Positions 1-9,446 are shown, numbered from the stretch's first letter. The stretch is DNA of 64,000 bases from Actinobacteria bacterium UBA2279 (GCA_002347365.1 DDWT01000029.1:1-64000), one strand, 5' to 3'. Notes: generated by a model not told the origin, from the sequence alone. Translations and numbers: made by a program.

Positions 1-24
1 GCCAGTCAAGTACGACTGCCGACG

Positions 25-1413
25 CTACTCCTCACGGGGCCCCTCCGGCACCGGCCTTCTCGTGCCTGCTGCGAGCAGTCCGCACAACAACCACAACGGT
101 TTGAAGTACAGAAAGTACTGAAGCATGCTGCCGAGCAGTGGCGTCGCAAGCCCGGTGACAACGGCCATATCCACGGCACTGAGACCCTCGCGATACCTTC
201 GCCGTGCCGTCGTATACAAGACCACGAGTAACGTTATCTCGGCAAGCAGGCCGGCGACACCTGTCTCGGCGATGAGTGCGAGCGGGACCTGGTGCGGATG
301 CGTCACGCGCAGCAGCGCTCCCGGCTTGCGGTACTCGGGATAGGCTTCCGAGTACGCGCCGAGTCCGGTGCCGAACACCGGCCTGTCAAACGCCATCTCC
401 ACGGTCGATCCCGCCATGAACAACCGGGTCGTGGTCGACGATCCGTCGTCCAGAAGCAGTATGGACGCCACCCGACTGAGCAGCAGATCGGGTCCGACGA
501 GCGTTCCGCCGACCAGTATCACGGCAACGAGAGTGCCGACGAGTGGCAGCCTTGACCGCTTGGAGCTGGCGATGAAGAGCATGACCAGTCCGAACGCCAA
601 AGCCAACCATGCGGAGCGCGAGAAGGTGAGTACTACGCCCTCGAGCATGACCGCTGCGGGGACAAGCCACCATCGCGACCGTCCGCCGACTGCCGCAAGC
701 GCAAGCGCACCCAGAGAGGTCAGGGCGAGGTGCGCTGCAAGGAAGTTGGGGTCGAGGTAGAAGCCTGCCGGCCTTGTCAGCATCCTGCCGGGCAGATCAC
801 TCCCCTGTATGTGCACGACTCCGATACCCAGATCGGGTAGGGCCCATTGGACGATACTGAAGACGGCGATCAGGGTGCCCGCTCCCACGAACGCGATCAA
901 CGCGGTCCTGCGCGCCGCTTCGTCTGCAAGAGCCCGGGATGTGGCGATCGCTGCCACCCACAGCACCAGCAGGCGGACGAGACATATGAGAGTGGTGGCC
1001 TGGTCGAGGGAAGCACCCAGCGACCACACGCCGGCCGCCAAGGGGGCCAGGAGCGCCCACTCCAAAGAAGAGAGTCGGGGCATCCGGAATCGCCGACGTT
1101 TCAGGGCGATCAGCAGACCTGCGAGCGCAAGACCGGCCAGAATGCCGGTGAATACGTCCACGCGCATCTGGCCGAGAGGAATGGTCGCATTCTTCAAGGC
1201 GGTAGCGGCAAACAGCGCGGCAGTCGCATAGACGAACCCGCGGGGGGCGATGCACACTGCGGCGGCAACAAGGACTGTGGCAGCGAGGAAGAAGGCCCAG
1301 GCGCGTTCGTCAGATGAGGGCGCTATTGCCAGAGCCGAAAGCGCCAGGACGGCACAGGCGGCTGCCGCTGCGTTGCGGATCGCATCACTCCGAGGTCGTG
1401 TCAGTTCTCTCAC
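25..1413 (-). CDS. O-antigen ligase/polymerase (Wzy/WaaL-like) membrane protein
   Basis: A 462-residue integral membrane protein with many hydrophobic segments along its whole length. Near residues 346-385 it has FGTGLGAYSEAYPEY followed by THPHQVPL and ETGVAGL, the glycine-rich loop and H-x(n)-E-x-G pattern of the O-antigen ligase family (PF04932). Such proteins polymerise or ligate undecaprenyl-linked glycans on the outer face of the cytoplasmic membrane. In a cell without LPS the likely product is a wall-associated or exported polysaccharide. No glycan genes lie beside it: it follows thrB by 10 bases and probably sits at the 3' end of that transcript. The exact substrate cannot be read from the sequence. 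Confidence 0.75.
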   Translation of the reverse strand: MRELTRPRSDAIRNAAAAACAVLALSALAIAPSSDERAWAFFLAATVLVAAAVCIAPRGFVYATAALFAATALKNATIPLGQMRVDVFTGILAGLALAGLLIALKRRRFRMPRLSSLEWALLAPLAAGVWSLGASLDQATTLICLVRLLVLWVAAIATSRALADEAARRTALIAFVGAGTLIAVFSIVQWALPDLGIGVVHIQGSDLPGRMLTRPAGFYLDPNFLAAHLALTSLGALALAAVGGRSRWWLVPAAVMLEGVVLTFSRSAWLALAFGLVMLFIASSKRSRLPLVGTLVAVILVGGTLVGPDLLLSRVASILLLDDGSSTTTRLFMAGSTVEMAFDRPVFGTGLGAYSEAYPEYRKPGALLRVTHPHQVPLALIAETGVAGLLAEITLLVVLYTTARRRYREGLSAVDMAVVTGLATPLLGSMLQYFLYFKPLWLLCGLLAAGTRRPVPEGPREE

Positions 1414-1423
1414 GCATCAGCCT

Positions 1424-2341
1424 TCATAGCAGCAGAGTACCCTCGCGGTCGATGGCCACAGCATGCACGCGAGAGCGCCCCTCAAGGGATGCCAGCAGCG
1501 CATGTGCCCGGAGTGCGGCGTCTCGAGCCCGCACGAGCGCTGCATCGTCATCCTCGGCCAGAACGAGTCCGATAACGCTCGGCCCGGCGCCCGAGAGAGC
1601 CACGCCGTCACATCCCGCATCCATGAGTGCCTGCCTGACGACAGCGAGGTCGGTGATGACAGCCGCTCGATACTGCTCGTGGATCCGATCCGCAAGCCCC
1701 TCGCGCACCAGCGTGGGATCGCCCGCTGCGATCCCCGTGACCAGCAGTGCAGCGCGGCTCGCGTTGAAGGCTGCGTCGGCGTGTGGCACGACTGTCGGCA
1801 ACACTGCGCGGGCCGCGGCAGTGGGAAGCTCGATATCGCTGATAGACACCACCGCCGCCAGGCCGCTTCCCGGCTCCACCCGAAGCGCGTGGGGGCCCTC
1901 GTCTGTCTGCCAGCACACGGTCATCCCGCCGAAGAGTGCCGCCGCCACGTTGTCGGGGTGGCCCTCGAGTTCGGCTGCAAGTTCGAAGATGCGCTCGAAC
2001 CCGAGCTCTGCACCGATGAGTGCATCGGCGAGCACGAGTCCGCCAACGATCGCCGCCGACGACGAGCCGAGTCCCCGGCCGACCGGAACGAGGTTGTGAC
2101 AGGTCACCGTCGCGGCCTGGCCGGGTACGCCTGCCTCGGCGAACACGCGCGCCATCGCCTGCGCCACCTGGTTGCCGGCATTCTCGAGCAGCACGCCGGC
2201 GCCCTCACCCTCGACTGCCACGGACCAGTCCGCAGCAAGTTCGCCCGAGAACTCGTTGCGCAACTTCAGTGCGATGCCGAAGGAGTCGTAGCCGGGCCCG
2301 AGATTCGCGGATGTCGCGGGAACGCTTACCGACTGCGTCAT
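1424..2341 (-). CDS. thrB: homoserine kinase
   Basis: Phosphorylates L-homoserine to O-phosphohomoserine, the penultimate step to threonine. The 305-residue product begins MTQSVSVPATSANLGPGYDS, the usual GHMP-kinase N-terminus, and has the ATP-binding loop PVGRGLGSSSAA near residue 90 and a C-terminal GxGPS-type motif (LSGAGPSV). The reading frame is open 30 codons further upstream, but that extension lies inside hom and matches nothing in the family, so the ATG at 2341 is preferred. It starts 4 bases after the hom stop codon, which implies co-transcription and possibly coupled translation with homoserine dehydrogenase. No threonine synthase gene is in the window. Confidence 0.95.
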   Translation of the reverse strand: MTQSVSVPATSANLGPGYDSFGIALKLRNEFSGELAADWSVAVEGEGAGVLLENAGNQVAQAMARVFAEAGVPGQAATVTCHNLVPVGRGLGSSSAAIVGGLVLADALIGAELGFERIFELAAELEGHPDNVAAALFGGMTVCWQTDEGPHALRVEPGSGLAAVVSISDIELPTAAARAVLPTVVPHADAAFNASRAALLVTGIAAGDPTLVREGLADRIHEQYRAAVITDLAVVRQALMDAGCDGVALSGAGPSVIGLVLAEDDDAALVRARDAALRAHALLASLEGRSRVHAVAIDREGTLLL

Positions 2342-2345
2342 CGCG

Positions 2346-3635
2346 CTAGAGGTCCTCGACGCGAATGACCGAGCCCACCGCCTGGACAGCATCCATGGCG
2401 CGGATGCTTGCAAGGGCGGCCTGGACGTCATGCTCGGCGGCCCGATGTGTGACCCACACGATCTCGGCCGCGCCGGACTCGTCGGTACGCTTCTGGATGA
2501 CCGAACCCAGCGAGACGCCGTTGTCGCCGAAGATACCCGCTACCCGTGCGAGCACGCCGGGTTCATCGCTGACAAGCAGACGCACGTAGTACTCGGTCGT
2601 GAGCTCACCGATGTCACGGACCGGGAGATCCTCGTTGCAGGTGCAGCCGACCAGGCCGAGACAACCCCTGCCGATGTGACGGGCCACCTCGATGATGTCA
2701 CCCACCACGGCTGAAGCCGCTGGCAGCGAGCCGGCTCCTTCGCCGAAGAACATCGTCTCGCCCACAGAGTCGCCGACAACGTAGATGGCGTTGTAGACAC
2801 CGTTCACCTTCGCGAGGGGATGGTCGGCTCGAATCATCGTCGGATGCACCCGTACGTCAATGCTTCCGTTCACACGCCGTGCGATCGCGATCAGCTTGAT
2901 CGTGTAGCCCATCTCCTCGGCGTAGGAGATGTCTTCGGGCGTGATGGCGCGTATGCCCTCTACGGGCACCTGGCTGAAGACCACCCGGGAGTTGAACGCG
3001 ATGGAGGCAAGGATGGCGATCTTTGCGGCGGCGTCCAGACCGTCGACGTCGGCGGTGGGGTCCGCCTCGGCAAAGCCCTTTGCCTGTGCTTCGGCCAGTG
3101 CCGTGTCGTAGTCCAGTCCGTCCTCGGCCATGCGCGTCAGCATGTAGTTGGTCGTGCCATTCACGATGCCGAGTACACTCTGCACCTCATTGCTGACAAG
3201 TGAGTGCTTCAAAGGACCGATGATCGGGATACCGCCACCCACACTGGCCTCGAACAGTATGTCGACACCATGGGTCTCGGCGGTCTCCATCACCTCCTGG
3301 CCGTGACTGGCCATGAGCGCCTTGTTCGCCGTGACAACGCTCTTCCCCGCCCTGAGGGAGTCCAGGACGACATCACGCGCCACGCCGGTCCCGCCGATGA
3401 GCTCGACGATGACGTCGACATCCGGATCACCGATCACATCGGCGGCATCCGAGGTGAAACGATCTGCCGGTACGCCCAGAGCGAGGGCACGAGCAGGATC
3501 GCGGTCCGCGAAGCGCGTGATCACGATGTCCACGCCTGCGCGACGACGGAAATCCGTCGCGTGGCGCGCGAATATCTCCGCGACGCCCGAACCAACGGTG
3601 CCCAGACCGATGAGACCGACATTGACCGTACGCAT
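2346..3635 (-). CDS. hom: homoserine dehydrogenase with ACT domain
   Basis: Reduces aspartate semialdehyde to homoserine using NAD(P)H, the branch point to threonine and methionine. The N-terminal Rossmann motif GLIGLGTVGSG is at residues 7-17. The catalytic domain follows, with GIVNGTTNYML and EAQAKGFAEADPTADVDG (around 158-200), the family signature. Residues of about 350-425 form an ACT domain (VRLLVSDEPGVLARVAGIFGDNGVS), the usual site of threonine feedback inhibition. Length 429 is normal for the monofunctional enzyme. It is first in the hom-thrB pair. A TATACT -10 hexamer lies at 3695-3700, upstream, and an AAGGGA ribosome site precedes the ATG. Confidence 0.97.
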   Translation of the reverse strand: MRTVNVGLIGLGTVGSGVAEIFARHATDFRRRAGVDIVITRFADRDPARALALGVPADRFTSDAADVIGDPDVDVIVELIGGTGVARDVVLDSLRAGKSVVTANKALMASHGQEVMETAETHGVDILFEASVGGGIPIIGPLKHSLVSNEVQSVLGIVNGTTNYMLTRMAEDGLDYDTALAEAQAKGFAEADPTADVDGLDAAAKIAILASIAFNSRVVFSQVPVEGIRAITPEDISYAEEMGYTIKLIAIARRVNGSIDVRVHPTMIRADHPLAKVNGVYNAIYVVGDSVGETMFFGEGAGSLPAASAVVGDIIEVARHIGRGCLGLVGCTCNEDLPVRDIGELTTEYYVRLLVSDEPGVLARVAGIFGDNGVSLGSVIQKRTDESGAAEIVWVTHRAAEHDVQAALASIRAMDAVQAVGSVIRVEDL

Positions 3636-3694
3636 GACGTCCCTTTCTGCCGAGGAATCTGCGAGACGATTCCTTCGAAACGCGAGGTCAGAGT

Positions 3695-3700
3695 AGTATA
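3695..3700 (-). promoter_or_regulatory. -10 hexamer of the hom-thrB promoter
   Basis: Minus-strand TATACT, 60 bases upstream of the hom start codon in the gap to lysA. No good -35 hexamer is visible at 16-18 bases, so only the -10 is called. No leader peptide or T-box-like structure was recognised. Confidence 0.45.
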
Positions 3701-3742
3701 GCGCAGCCTACCGGAGCCTCGCCGACCCAACGAGGCGCGCGA

Positions 3743-5107
3743 CTAACCCAACTCGTTGCGCAGCAGGTCATCGTAGGTCTCGCGGCGCACCACGAAACGC
3801 CACTGACCGTCCCTCACGAAGACGATTCCGGGGCGCACCTGTTTGTTGTAGTTGCTGCTCATCGACTGGCAGTAGGCCCCCGTTGCGCACACGCATAGAA
3901 CGTCGCCGACCTCCACCCGCTGCAGCGGCGCGTCGTTGATGACGATGTCACCGCTCTCGCAGTGCTTGCCGGCGACCGTGGCCACCATCTCGCGCGGCTG
4001 ATCCGCTTTGTTCGCGATCAGCGCCTCATAGTGAGCGCCGTACAGCGATGTGCGGATGTTGTCGGACATGCCGCCGTCCACGGCCACGTAGGTGCGAATG
4101 CCCGGGATCTCTTTGATCGAACCGACTGTGTACAACGTCACGCCGGCGTTGGCCACCACGCTGCGGCCCGGCTCCACGGCCATCGCGGGCACCACGAGAC
4201 CGTGCTTCTCGCACTCCTCTTTGATGCCGTCAACGACGACCTTGCCGTAATCCTTGATCGTGGACGGTTCATCCGGCAGACCGTAGGCGATGCCGAGGCC
4301 GCCGCCGGTATCCAACATGCCTACGTCGACCCCGGTGCGTTCTTTGATCTCCGCGATGAATTCGACGATGACCTCTATGGCCTTCGAGAAGCTGTGCAGC
4401 GCGAATATCTGGCTACCGATGTGCATGTGCACTCCGTCGAACTCGATGCCCGGCAGCGCGATGGCGCGCTCGACAGCCTGCATCGCGAGGCCCTGGTTAC
4501 GGCCGAAACCGAACTTGGAGTCCTCGGCGCCGGTCATGATGAAATCATGTGTATCGGCCTCGACGCCGGGTGTGACGCGGATGAGTACCTTCTGCGACAC
4601 TCCCCGCCCGGCCGCAAGCGCCGAGAGGCGATCCATCTCTTCGAAGCTGTCGACCACAACGCGCCCCACTCCGGCATCGAGACACTCGGCAAGCTCAAGC
4701 GGGGTCTTGTTGTTGCCGTGCACGTAGATGCGCTCCATGGGGAAGCCTGCACGGCGCGCGAACGCCAGCTCGCCGCCGCTCGAGACATCGAGGCAACAGC
4801 CCTCCTCGGCAACGATCTTGAGCATGGCGAGCGACATGAACGCCTTGCCGGCATAGACCACGTCGACGTCCGGCCAGTGATAGGTCGTCCAACGTACGTA
4901 CTCCTGTAGCTGGTGGCGAACGGACATCTCGTCCATGACATAGAGTGCCGTCCCGGCCTCACGCGCGAGTTGCACCGTGTCCACGCCGCCGATCCACAGA
5001 TGCCCGTCGGCGACCTTCGCCGTCATCGGTAGGACAGGTGCCAGATCCGCAGCGGTCTTGCGATCCGGCGTTGCAGGCGGTCGAGGTGCAGAGGGTCTGC
5101 CGGCCAT
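3743..5107 (-). CDS. lysA: diaminopimelate decarboxylase
   Basis: PLP enzyme that decarboxylates meso-diaminopimelate to L-lysine. The 454-residue protein has the alanine-racemase-like barrel with the PLP lysine in VVYAGKAFMS (around residue 88), HIGSQI, the phosphate-binding GGGLGI, and the C-terminal CESGDI and ATGAYCQSMSSNYN segments that complete the active site at the dimer interface. An N-terminal tail of about 28 Ala/Pro-rich residues precedes the family start, but the ATG at 5107 has a good GGGGAGG ribosome site, so it is kept. Its own promoter is visible in the gap to argS. Gene order argS-lysA-hom-thrB is common in actinobacteria. Confidence 0.97.
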   Translation of the reverse strand: MAGRPSAPRPPATPDRKTAADLAPVLPMTAKVADGHLWIGGVDTVQLAREAGTALYVMDEMSVRHQLQEYVRWTTYHWPDVDVVYAGKAFMSLAMLKIVAEEGCCLDVSSGGELAFARRAGFPMERIYVHGNNKTPLELAECLDAGVGRVVVDSFEEMDRLSALAAGRGVSQKVLIRVTPGVEADTHDFIMTGAEDSKFGFGRNQGLAMQAVERAIALPGIEFDGVHMHIGSQIFALHSFSKAIEVIVEFIAEIKERTGVDVGMLDTGGGLGIAYGLPDEPSTIKDYGKVVVDGIKEECEKHGLVVPAMAVEPGRSVVANAGVTLYTVGSIKEIPGIRTYVAVDGGMSDNIRTSLYGAHYEALIANKADQPREMVATVAGKHCESGDIVINDAPLQRVEVGDVLCVCATGAYCQSMSSNYNKQVRPGIVFVRDGQWRFVVRRETYDDLLRNELG

Positions 5108-5144
5108 GGGTGCCTCCCCGTTGTGCGGTCGGTATCTTGCGCTT

Positions 5145-5172
5145 AGTCTATGCTAACTCTTGGAGTTCGCAA
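5145..5172 (-). promoter_or_regulatory. Probable sigma70-type promoter of lysA
   Basis: Minus-strand -35 TTGCGA (5167-5172), a 16-base spacer and -10 TAGACT (5145-5150), between argS and lysA, with the lysA ATG 38 bases downstream of the -10. Confidence 0.6.
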
Positions 5173-5183
5173 GCAATTCCACA

Positions 5184-6896
5184 CTACATCCGCTCGGGAG
5201 CGCTCACGCCCACCAGGGCGAGAACACTCGCGAGCGCAAGGCGTGTCGCGTCCGCCGCGTACAACCTTGCGGCCGTGAGATCAGGGGCGTCGGGATCGAC
5301 GACCCTGCACTGCGTGTAGAACTGGTGGAATGACGAGGCCAGGTCCTCCGCATATCGCGTCAGCTTGTAGGGAGCCAGCTGTACTGCCGCGTTCTCTACG
5401 ACTTCGGGGAACTCTGCAAGCTTGCGCATGAGAGCGAGTTCCGCGTCGGCGGAGAGGAGTCCGAGCGGCGCATCTTCGGAGACAAGACGCGCCACGATCG
5501 CCGACGCGTCGGCACTCTCGTCACTCGTCTCAACGCCGGCTGCCTTGCGCAGGATCGAGCAGATGCGTGCGTGCGCGTACTGCACGTAGAAGACCGGATT
5601 CTCGTTGCTCTGTTCTTTCGCGAGACCGATATCGAAGTCGAGTGACTGGTCCGTGGACCGGCGCAGGAAGAAGTAGCGTGCTGCGTCAGGTCCGACCTCA
5701 TCCAGCAGATCTTCGAAGGTCACCATCTCGCCGGTACGCTTGGACATACGCACCACTTCGCCATCTCGAAACAGGTTCACGAGCTGACCGATGACGACGT
5801 GGAGCTTGCCGGGGTGGCCGAGCGCTGCCACGGCCGCCTCCATGCGCTTCACGTAGCCATGGTGGTCGGCACCCCAGATATCAATGACCCTGTCGAAACC
5901 GCGGTCGAACTTGTCTTTGTGATACGCGATGTCGGCGGCGAAGTAGGTGTAGCTGCCGTCTGCCTTCTTGAGCACGCGGTCTTTGTCGTCACCGAACGGC
6001 GTCGACGCGAACCATGTGGCATCGTCCTTCTCATAGATGTGACCGGCCGCACGTAGCGACTCGATGGTCTCCTCGACCTCACTCAGGCCACCGTTCGGGC
6101 CGGGCGCATGAAGTGTGCGCTCGGAAAACCACACGTCGAAGTCCACACCCATGCCGTGCAGCACATGCTTCAGGTGTTCCAGCACCTGCATGTACGCTGT
6201 CTCCTTGAAATACGACTCGCGCGCCGCAGGATCCGCATCGGCCCATTTCTCTCCCTCGGCATCGAGGATCTCACGTGCGATCTCTGTGATGTAGGCTCCG
6301 CGATACCAGTCCGCGCCGAACTCGACCTCACGGCCACACAGTTCGAGGTAGCGCGCGGCCACCGACTTGGCGAAGGTATCCATTTGCACGCCGGCGTCAT
6401 TGACGTAGAACTCGCGCTGGACTTCATACCCGGCATACTCCAAGACGCGCGCCATGCTGTCGCCGAGCGCCGCCCAGCGCCCGTGCCCGACGTGCATCGG
6501 GCCTACAGGGTTGGCCGAGACGAACTCGACCTGCACACGACGACCCGCTCCCAAGTCGACTCGACCGAATCGATCCGTTTCGTTTCTCGCCTGCCGGAGC
6601 ACGCGCTGCAACGCATGGGCAGACACGCGTAGATTGATAAAGCCGGGGCCAGCGATCTCCACCGCGTCGATGTCGGGATGATCGGCCATCGCATCGGCAA
6701 GTAGCTGGGCCAGCTCACGGGGGTTCATGCCGGCGGCTTTGGCAGTGCGCATCGCGACGCTCGTCGCCCAGTCACCATGCGACGGGTCGCGAGGACGCTC
6801 GACTGCCGGCTCCGGCAGTTCGGCGAGCGTGACCAGCCCGCTTTCGACGGCGGAGCGTAGTGCCTCGGACACGAGCGACTCGATGACCTCTCTCAC
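5184..6896 (-). CDS. argS: arginyl-tRNA synthetase
   Basis: Class I aminoacyl-tRNA synthetase that charges tRNA-Arg. Of 570 residues, the first 110 or so form the Add-1 domain typical of ArgRS. The HIGH motif appears as HVGHG within NPVGPMHVGHGRW, and the KMSKS loop as RMSKRTG. The C-terminal DALR anticodon-binding domain starts around residue 450 (NPVFYVQYAHARICSILRKA) and ends with the conserved RLxLASVLALVGVSAPERM-type tail. The GTG start at 6896 has GAGGAG nine bases upstream. It is divergent from the small gene at 7020. Length and motifs are complete, and nothing suggests truncation. Confidence 0.97.
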   Translation of the reverse strand: MREVIESLVSEALRSAVESGLVTLAELPEPAVERPRDPSHGDWATSVAMRTAKAAGMNPRELAQLLADAMADHPDIDAVEIAGPGFINLRVSAHALQRVLRQARNETDRFGRVDLGAGRRVQVEFVSANPVGPMHVGHGRWAALGDSMARVLEYAGYEVQREFYVNDAGVQMDTFAKSVAARYLELCGREVEFGADWYRGAYITEIAREILDAEGEKWADADPAARESYFKETAYMQVLEHLKHVLHGMGVDFDVWFSERTLHAPGPNGGLSEVEETIESLRAAGHIYEKDDATWFASTPFGDDKDRVLKKADGSYTYFAADIAYHKDKFDRGFDRVIDIWGADHHGYVKRMEAAVAALGHPGKLHVVIGQLVNLFRDGEVVRMSKRTGEMVTFEDLLDEVGPDAARYFFLRRSTDQSLDFDIGLAKEQSNENPVFYVQYAHARICSILRKAAGVETSDESADASAIVARLVSEDAPLGLLSADAELALMRKLAEFPEVVENAAVQLAPYKLTRYAEDLASSFHQFYTQCRVVDPDAPDLTAARLYAADATRLALASVLALVGVSAPERM

Positions 6897-6981
6897 GGGC
6901 GATGACTCCTCGGTGATGCACAGGGTCGGATATGGGCAACAAGGATACCCCGCTCGGCCGTGGGCGGCAACGCACCTACGC

Positions 6982-6987
6982 TATACT
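6982..6987 (+). promoter_or_regulatory. -10 hexamer upstream of the small gene at 7020
   Basis: Plus-strand TATACT, 32 bases before the ATG, followed by an AAGGAGG ribosome site at 7008-7014. No convincing -35 is seen. Confidence 0.5.
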
Positions 6988-7019
6988 GAATTCGTTCGTC
7001 GCCGCACGAAGGAGGTCAC

Positions 7020-7250
7020 ATGCGCATCGACAGTCACGACATCGTCGCTGATGGCAAACGAGTAGCACGGATTCGCCTGGACAGGATCGGCAATGCGGGC
7101 GACAAGTCACTATGGTGGGTCGCCGAGGCGTTCGAAGACGAGACCACCAAACCCGAGGGCATGTTCACCGACGAGGCGGCCGCCCGGGCTCTTGCCCAGT
7201 CTCTCGCCGATCAGTGGGGCGTTCCAGTTTCGGTCTCACAACCGTCTTGA
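7020..7250 (+). CDS. Small hypothetical protein (76 aa)
   Basis: A 76-residue soluble protein of unknown function. It is acidic to neutral, with DGKRVARIRLDRIG and SLWWVAEAFEDETTKPEGMFTDEAAARALAQSLADQWGV, which looks like a short alpha/beta domain ending in an amphipathic helix. It is called as a real gene because it has a consensus AAGGAGG ribosome site, an upstream TATACT and a normal codon pattern, and it fills the gap between divergent argS and the convergent PLC-like gene. Its last 15 bases overlap the 3' end of that gene on the other strand. I do not recognise a family. Confidence 0.7.
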   Translation: MRIDSHDIVADGKRVARIRLDRIGNAGDKSLWWVAEAFEDETTKPEGMFTDEAAARALAQSLADQWGVPVSVSQPS

Positions 7251-7664
7251 TCCTCCCCGGCACCTGTTGAGATAGGCCGTCAGGACGCGTCGGCTGGTGG
7301 TCTCGATTCGCGCTCGTTCCCGTGTGGGCGCTGCCTCCCAGTCGTCGGGATCCCGTCCCATGCCGAGATTGAAGCGGATGTGGGCAAGCCCGAACCACCC
7401 GTGTGCATACACATCCTGGAGACAGTGCAGCGCCCGGCCAAGCGCAACCAGATCGCAATCCGAGACGGCCTTTCGGTAGTACGCCGCTCCCCACATCCAC
7501 GCGGTCGGCGCGAAGTGCCTGCTGAGAGTAGCCGGCGAACGGCGGGCAGGATACTCCGCGTCAACGCCAAGATCCGCACGGGCGATCGCCTCCGCTTCCT
7601 CGACCGAGTATCCGATCCCTCGCGCCCATTCGAGCGTCAGACGGGAATGTACGTAGGGGCCCAT
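7236..7664 (-). CDS. Zinc-dependent phospholipase C / S1-P1 nuclease-like protein
   Basis: The 142-residue product contains H(5) in PYVHSRLTLEWARG and the block LGRALHCLQDVYAHGWFGLAHIRF. The H-x3-D-x3-H spacing and the early histidine match the metal ligands of the zinc-dependent PLC/S1-P1 fold, where three metal ions sit in a helical bundle. It has no signal peptide and is short for the family (usually 200 or more), so activity is uncertain and it may be a structural relative. The reading frame is open to 7802, but the start at 7664, just after the rlmH stop (7669), begins with the conserved MGPYVHS and avoids overlap. An alternative ATG is at 7688. Confidence 0.6.
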   Translation of the reverse strand: MGPYVHSRLTLEWARGIGYSVEEAEAIARADLGVDAEYPARRSPATLSRHFAPTAWMWGAAYYRKAVSDCDLVALGRALHCLQDVYAHGWFGLAHIRFNLGMGRDPDDWEAAPTRERARIETTSRRVLTAYLNRCRGGSRRL

Positions 7665-7668
7665 CGCG

Positions 7669-8133
7669 TCACCGGTGATACGGTTCATTGCGGATGATGC
7701 GAAACGCTCGGTAGACCTGCTCGAGCAACACGACGCGCGCAAGCTGGTGCGGCAGGGTGATACGACCCAACGACAGACGCTCGTCAGCTCGTGCGAGCAC
7801 ATCCGCGGACAGACCCGCCGCCCCGCCCAGCACGAAAGTCACAGCGCTACGGCCGTCCAGGCCGAGGGCGGCCAACCGCTCGGCGATATCTGTTGATGAG
7901 CGCAACGTTCCATCGACGTCCAGCGCGATCACGTGGGCACCGTCGGGAATCGCCCGCAGGACGTCTGCACCTTCCTCCGCGAGAGCGCGAGCTTCATCCC
8001 GCGTGACATCGCGATCCGTCACCTCGATGAGGTCGAGTGTGGCATAGGGGCGCAGGCGCTTGATGTACTCCTCGGCCGCCTCACGCCAGTGGCGTTCCTT
8101 CATGCGACCGACTGCCACCACAGATAGCTTCAC
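7669..8133 (-). CDS. rlmH: 23S rRNA (pseudouridine-1915-N3)-methyltransferase
   Basis: SPOUT-class methyltransferase that methylates pseudouridine 1915 in helix 69 of 23S rRNA within the assembled ribosome. The 154-residue length is typical. Family features: N-terminal MKLSVVAVGRMKERHW, ALDVDGTLRSS, the knot glycine loop TFVLGGAAGLS, and the C-terminal LSLGRITLPHQLARVVLLEQVYRAFRIIRNEPYHR-type block ending in YH. It overlaps the htrA stop by 4 bases, so it is translated as part of the htrA transcript. Confidence 0.97.
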   Translation of the reverse strand: MKLSVVAVGRMKERHWREAAEEYIKRLRPYATLDLIEVTDRDVTRDEARALAEEGADVLRAIPDGAHVIALDVDGTLRSSTDIAERLAALGLDGRSAVTFVLGGAAGLSADVLARADERLSLGRITLPHQLARVVLLEQVYRAFRIIRNEPYHR

Positions 8134-9365
8134 TGGGCACTCGCATCCGACCCGAGCGTGATGTCGAGTGTCAGCGGCTCACCGTCTCGAACGATCCGAA
8201 CGGCAACGGTCTCCCCCACCTTGTGCGCGCGAACCGCAATGAACACATCTTCAACGCTTGTGACCTCCGTGTCGTCGATGCGCAGAATGATGTCTCCGCG
8301 CTGCAGACCGGCGTCCTCAGCAGGCGAGCCCGGCGTGATGCTCTGCACGAGGGCCCCGGAGTCCACGCCGAGCCCGAAGCGAGCGGCGATGCTGCCGTCC
8401 ACCGTGACAGTGCCGACTCCCATGAACGGATGGGCGACGCGACCGGTGGCGATCAGTTCATCCGCGATCTCGATCGCGAAATCGATCGGAATCGCAAACC
8501 CGATGCCAGCCGAAGAGCCCGACGTGGACTGAATGAGCGTGTTCACGCCGACAAGCTGGCCGGACTCGTTGCACAGTGCACCGCCCGAGTTGCCCGGGTT
8601 GATCGCGGCATCAGTCTGGATGAGACTCGTATACACGCTGAGGCCCTCGGTTCCCTCGGCCAGACTCGAACGACCGAGCGCCGAGACGATCCCGGATGTC
8701 ACGGAACGCTCGAGTCCGAACGGACTGCCGATCGCGACCACGGGTTCGCCTACCCGGAGTTCGGATGACTTGCCGATCTCGATGGCGGGCAGCCCGGTGC
8801 GATCGATCTTGATGACCGCTAGGTCACTGGAAGGATCCGTCCCCACCACCGTCGCAGCCACATCCTCGACTCCGACAGTGACGATGATCTCATCGGCTGA
8901 TTCGACGACATGGTTGTTGGTGAGGATATAGCCGTCCGAGCGAATGATGACACCGCTCCCGTTCCCAACGGTCTGAACGATCGATTGACCGGTGAACCGG
9001 TCGATCCCGCTCTGCCCGATCGAGACGTTGACCACCGAAGGGATCACCTTGACGGCCACGCCCTCGGCATACGTCGCATCGGTATCTGCGACATTGATCG
9101 TGACATCGCCGGATGTGACCGGGTCTGCCGTGTTCGAGACCCCCGTATCCCGCGTTGGCAGACCGAAGATGCCGACAGCGATCGCCGCCAGCAGAACGGC
9201 ACCGATGATGCCTCCCCCCACAGCCGAGAGGAATACGGCGCCTCCCGAGAACCGATGCTGCGGAGGGCCGGGGGGAAGCGTCCCCTGTGCCGGCGTAGGT
9301 GGCACGTATGCGACGGGAGGACGCGCATCGGCCGGTCCGATCGGGGGTGAAGGGTTCTCATGCAT
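8130..9365 (-). CDS. HtrA/DegP-type membrane-anchored serine protease with PDZ domain
   Basis: Quality-control protease acting outside the cytoplasmic membrane. A Pro-rich cytoplasmic N-terminus of about 40 residues precedes one membrane segment (residues about 44-70, AVFLSAVGGGIIGAVLLAAIAV). The trypsin-like domain has all three catalytic residues: His in ILTNNHVVE, Asp in SDLAVIKID and Ser in NPGNSGGAL. One PDZ domain fills the last 90 residues (GALVQSITPGSPAEDAGLQRGDII). Length 411 fits the single-PDZ HhoA/DegQ/HtrA architecture of Gram-positive bacteria. It lies 81 bases after nuoN and is followed by rlmH with a 4-base overlap. Confidence 0.93.
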   Translation of the reverse strand: MHENPSPPIGPADARPPVAYVPPTPAQGTLPPGPPQHRFSGGAVFLSAVGGGIIGAVLLAAIAVGIFGLPTRDTGVSNTADPVTSGDVTINVADTDATYAEGVAVKVIPSVVNVSIGQSGIDRFTGQSIVQTVGNGSGVIIRSDGYILTNNHVVESADEIIVTVGVEDVAATVVGTDPSSDLAVIKIDRTGLPAIEIGKSSELRVGEPVVAIGSPFGLERSVTSGIVSALGRSSLAEGTEGLSVYTSLIQTDAAINPGNSGGALCNESGQLVGVNTLIQSTSGSSAGIGFAIPIDFAIEIADELIATGRVAHPFMGVGTVTVDGSIAARFGLGVDSGALVQSITPGSPAEDAGLQRGDIILRIDDTEVTSVEDVFIAVRAHKVGETVAVRIVRDGEPLTLDITLGSDASAQ

Positions 9366-9446
9366 GGCGCTCGCCTTCGCTTCGACTGCTCACGAGACAG
9401 GAATATACCCCAGCGCCGTGAGGAACCTATGGAGTGCCCCTGTACG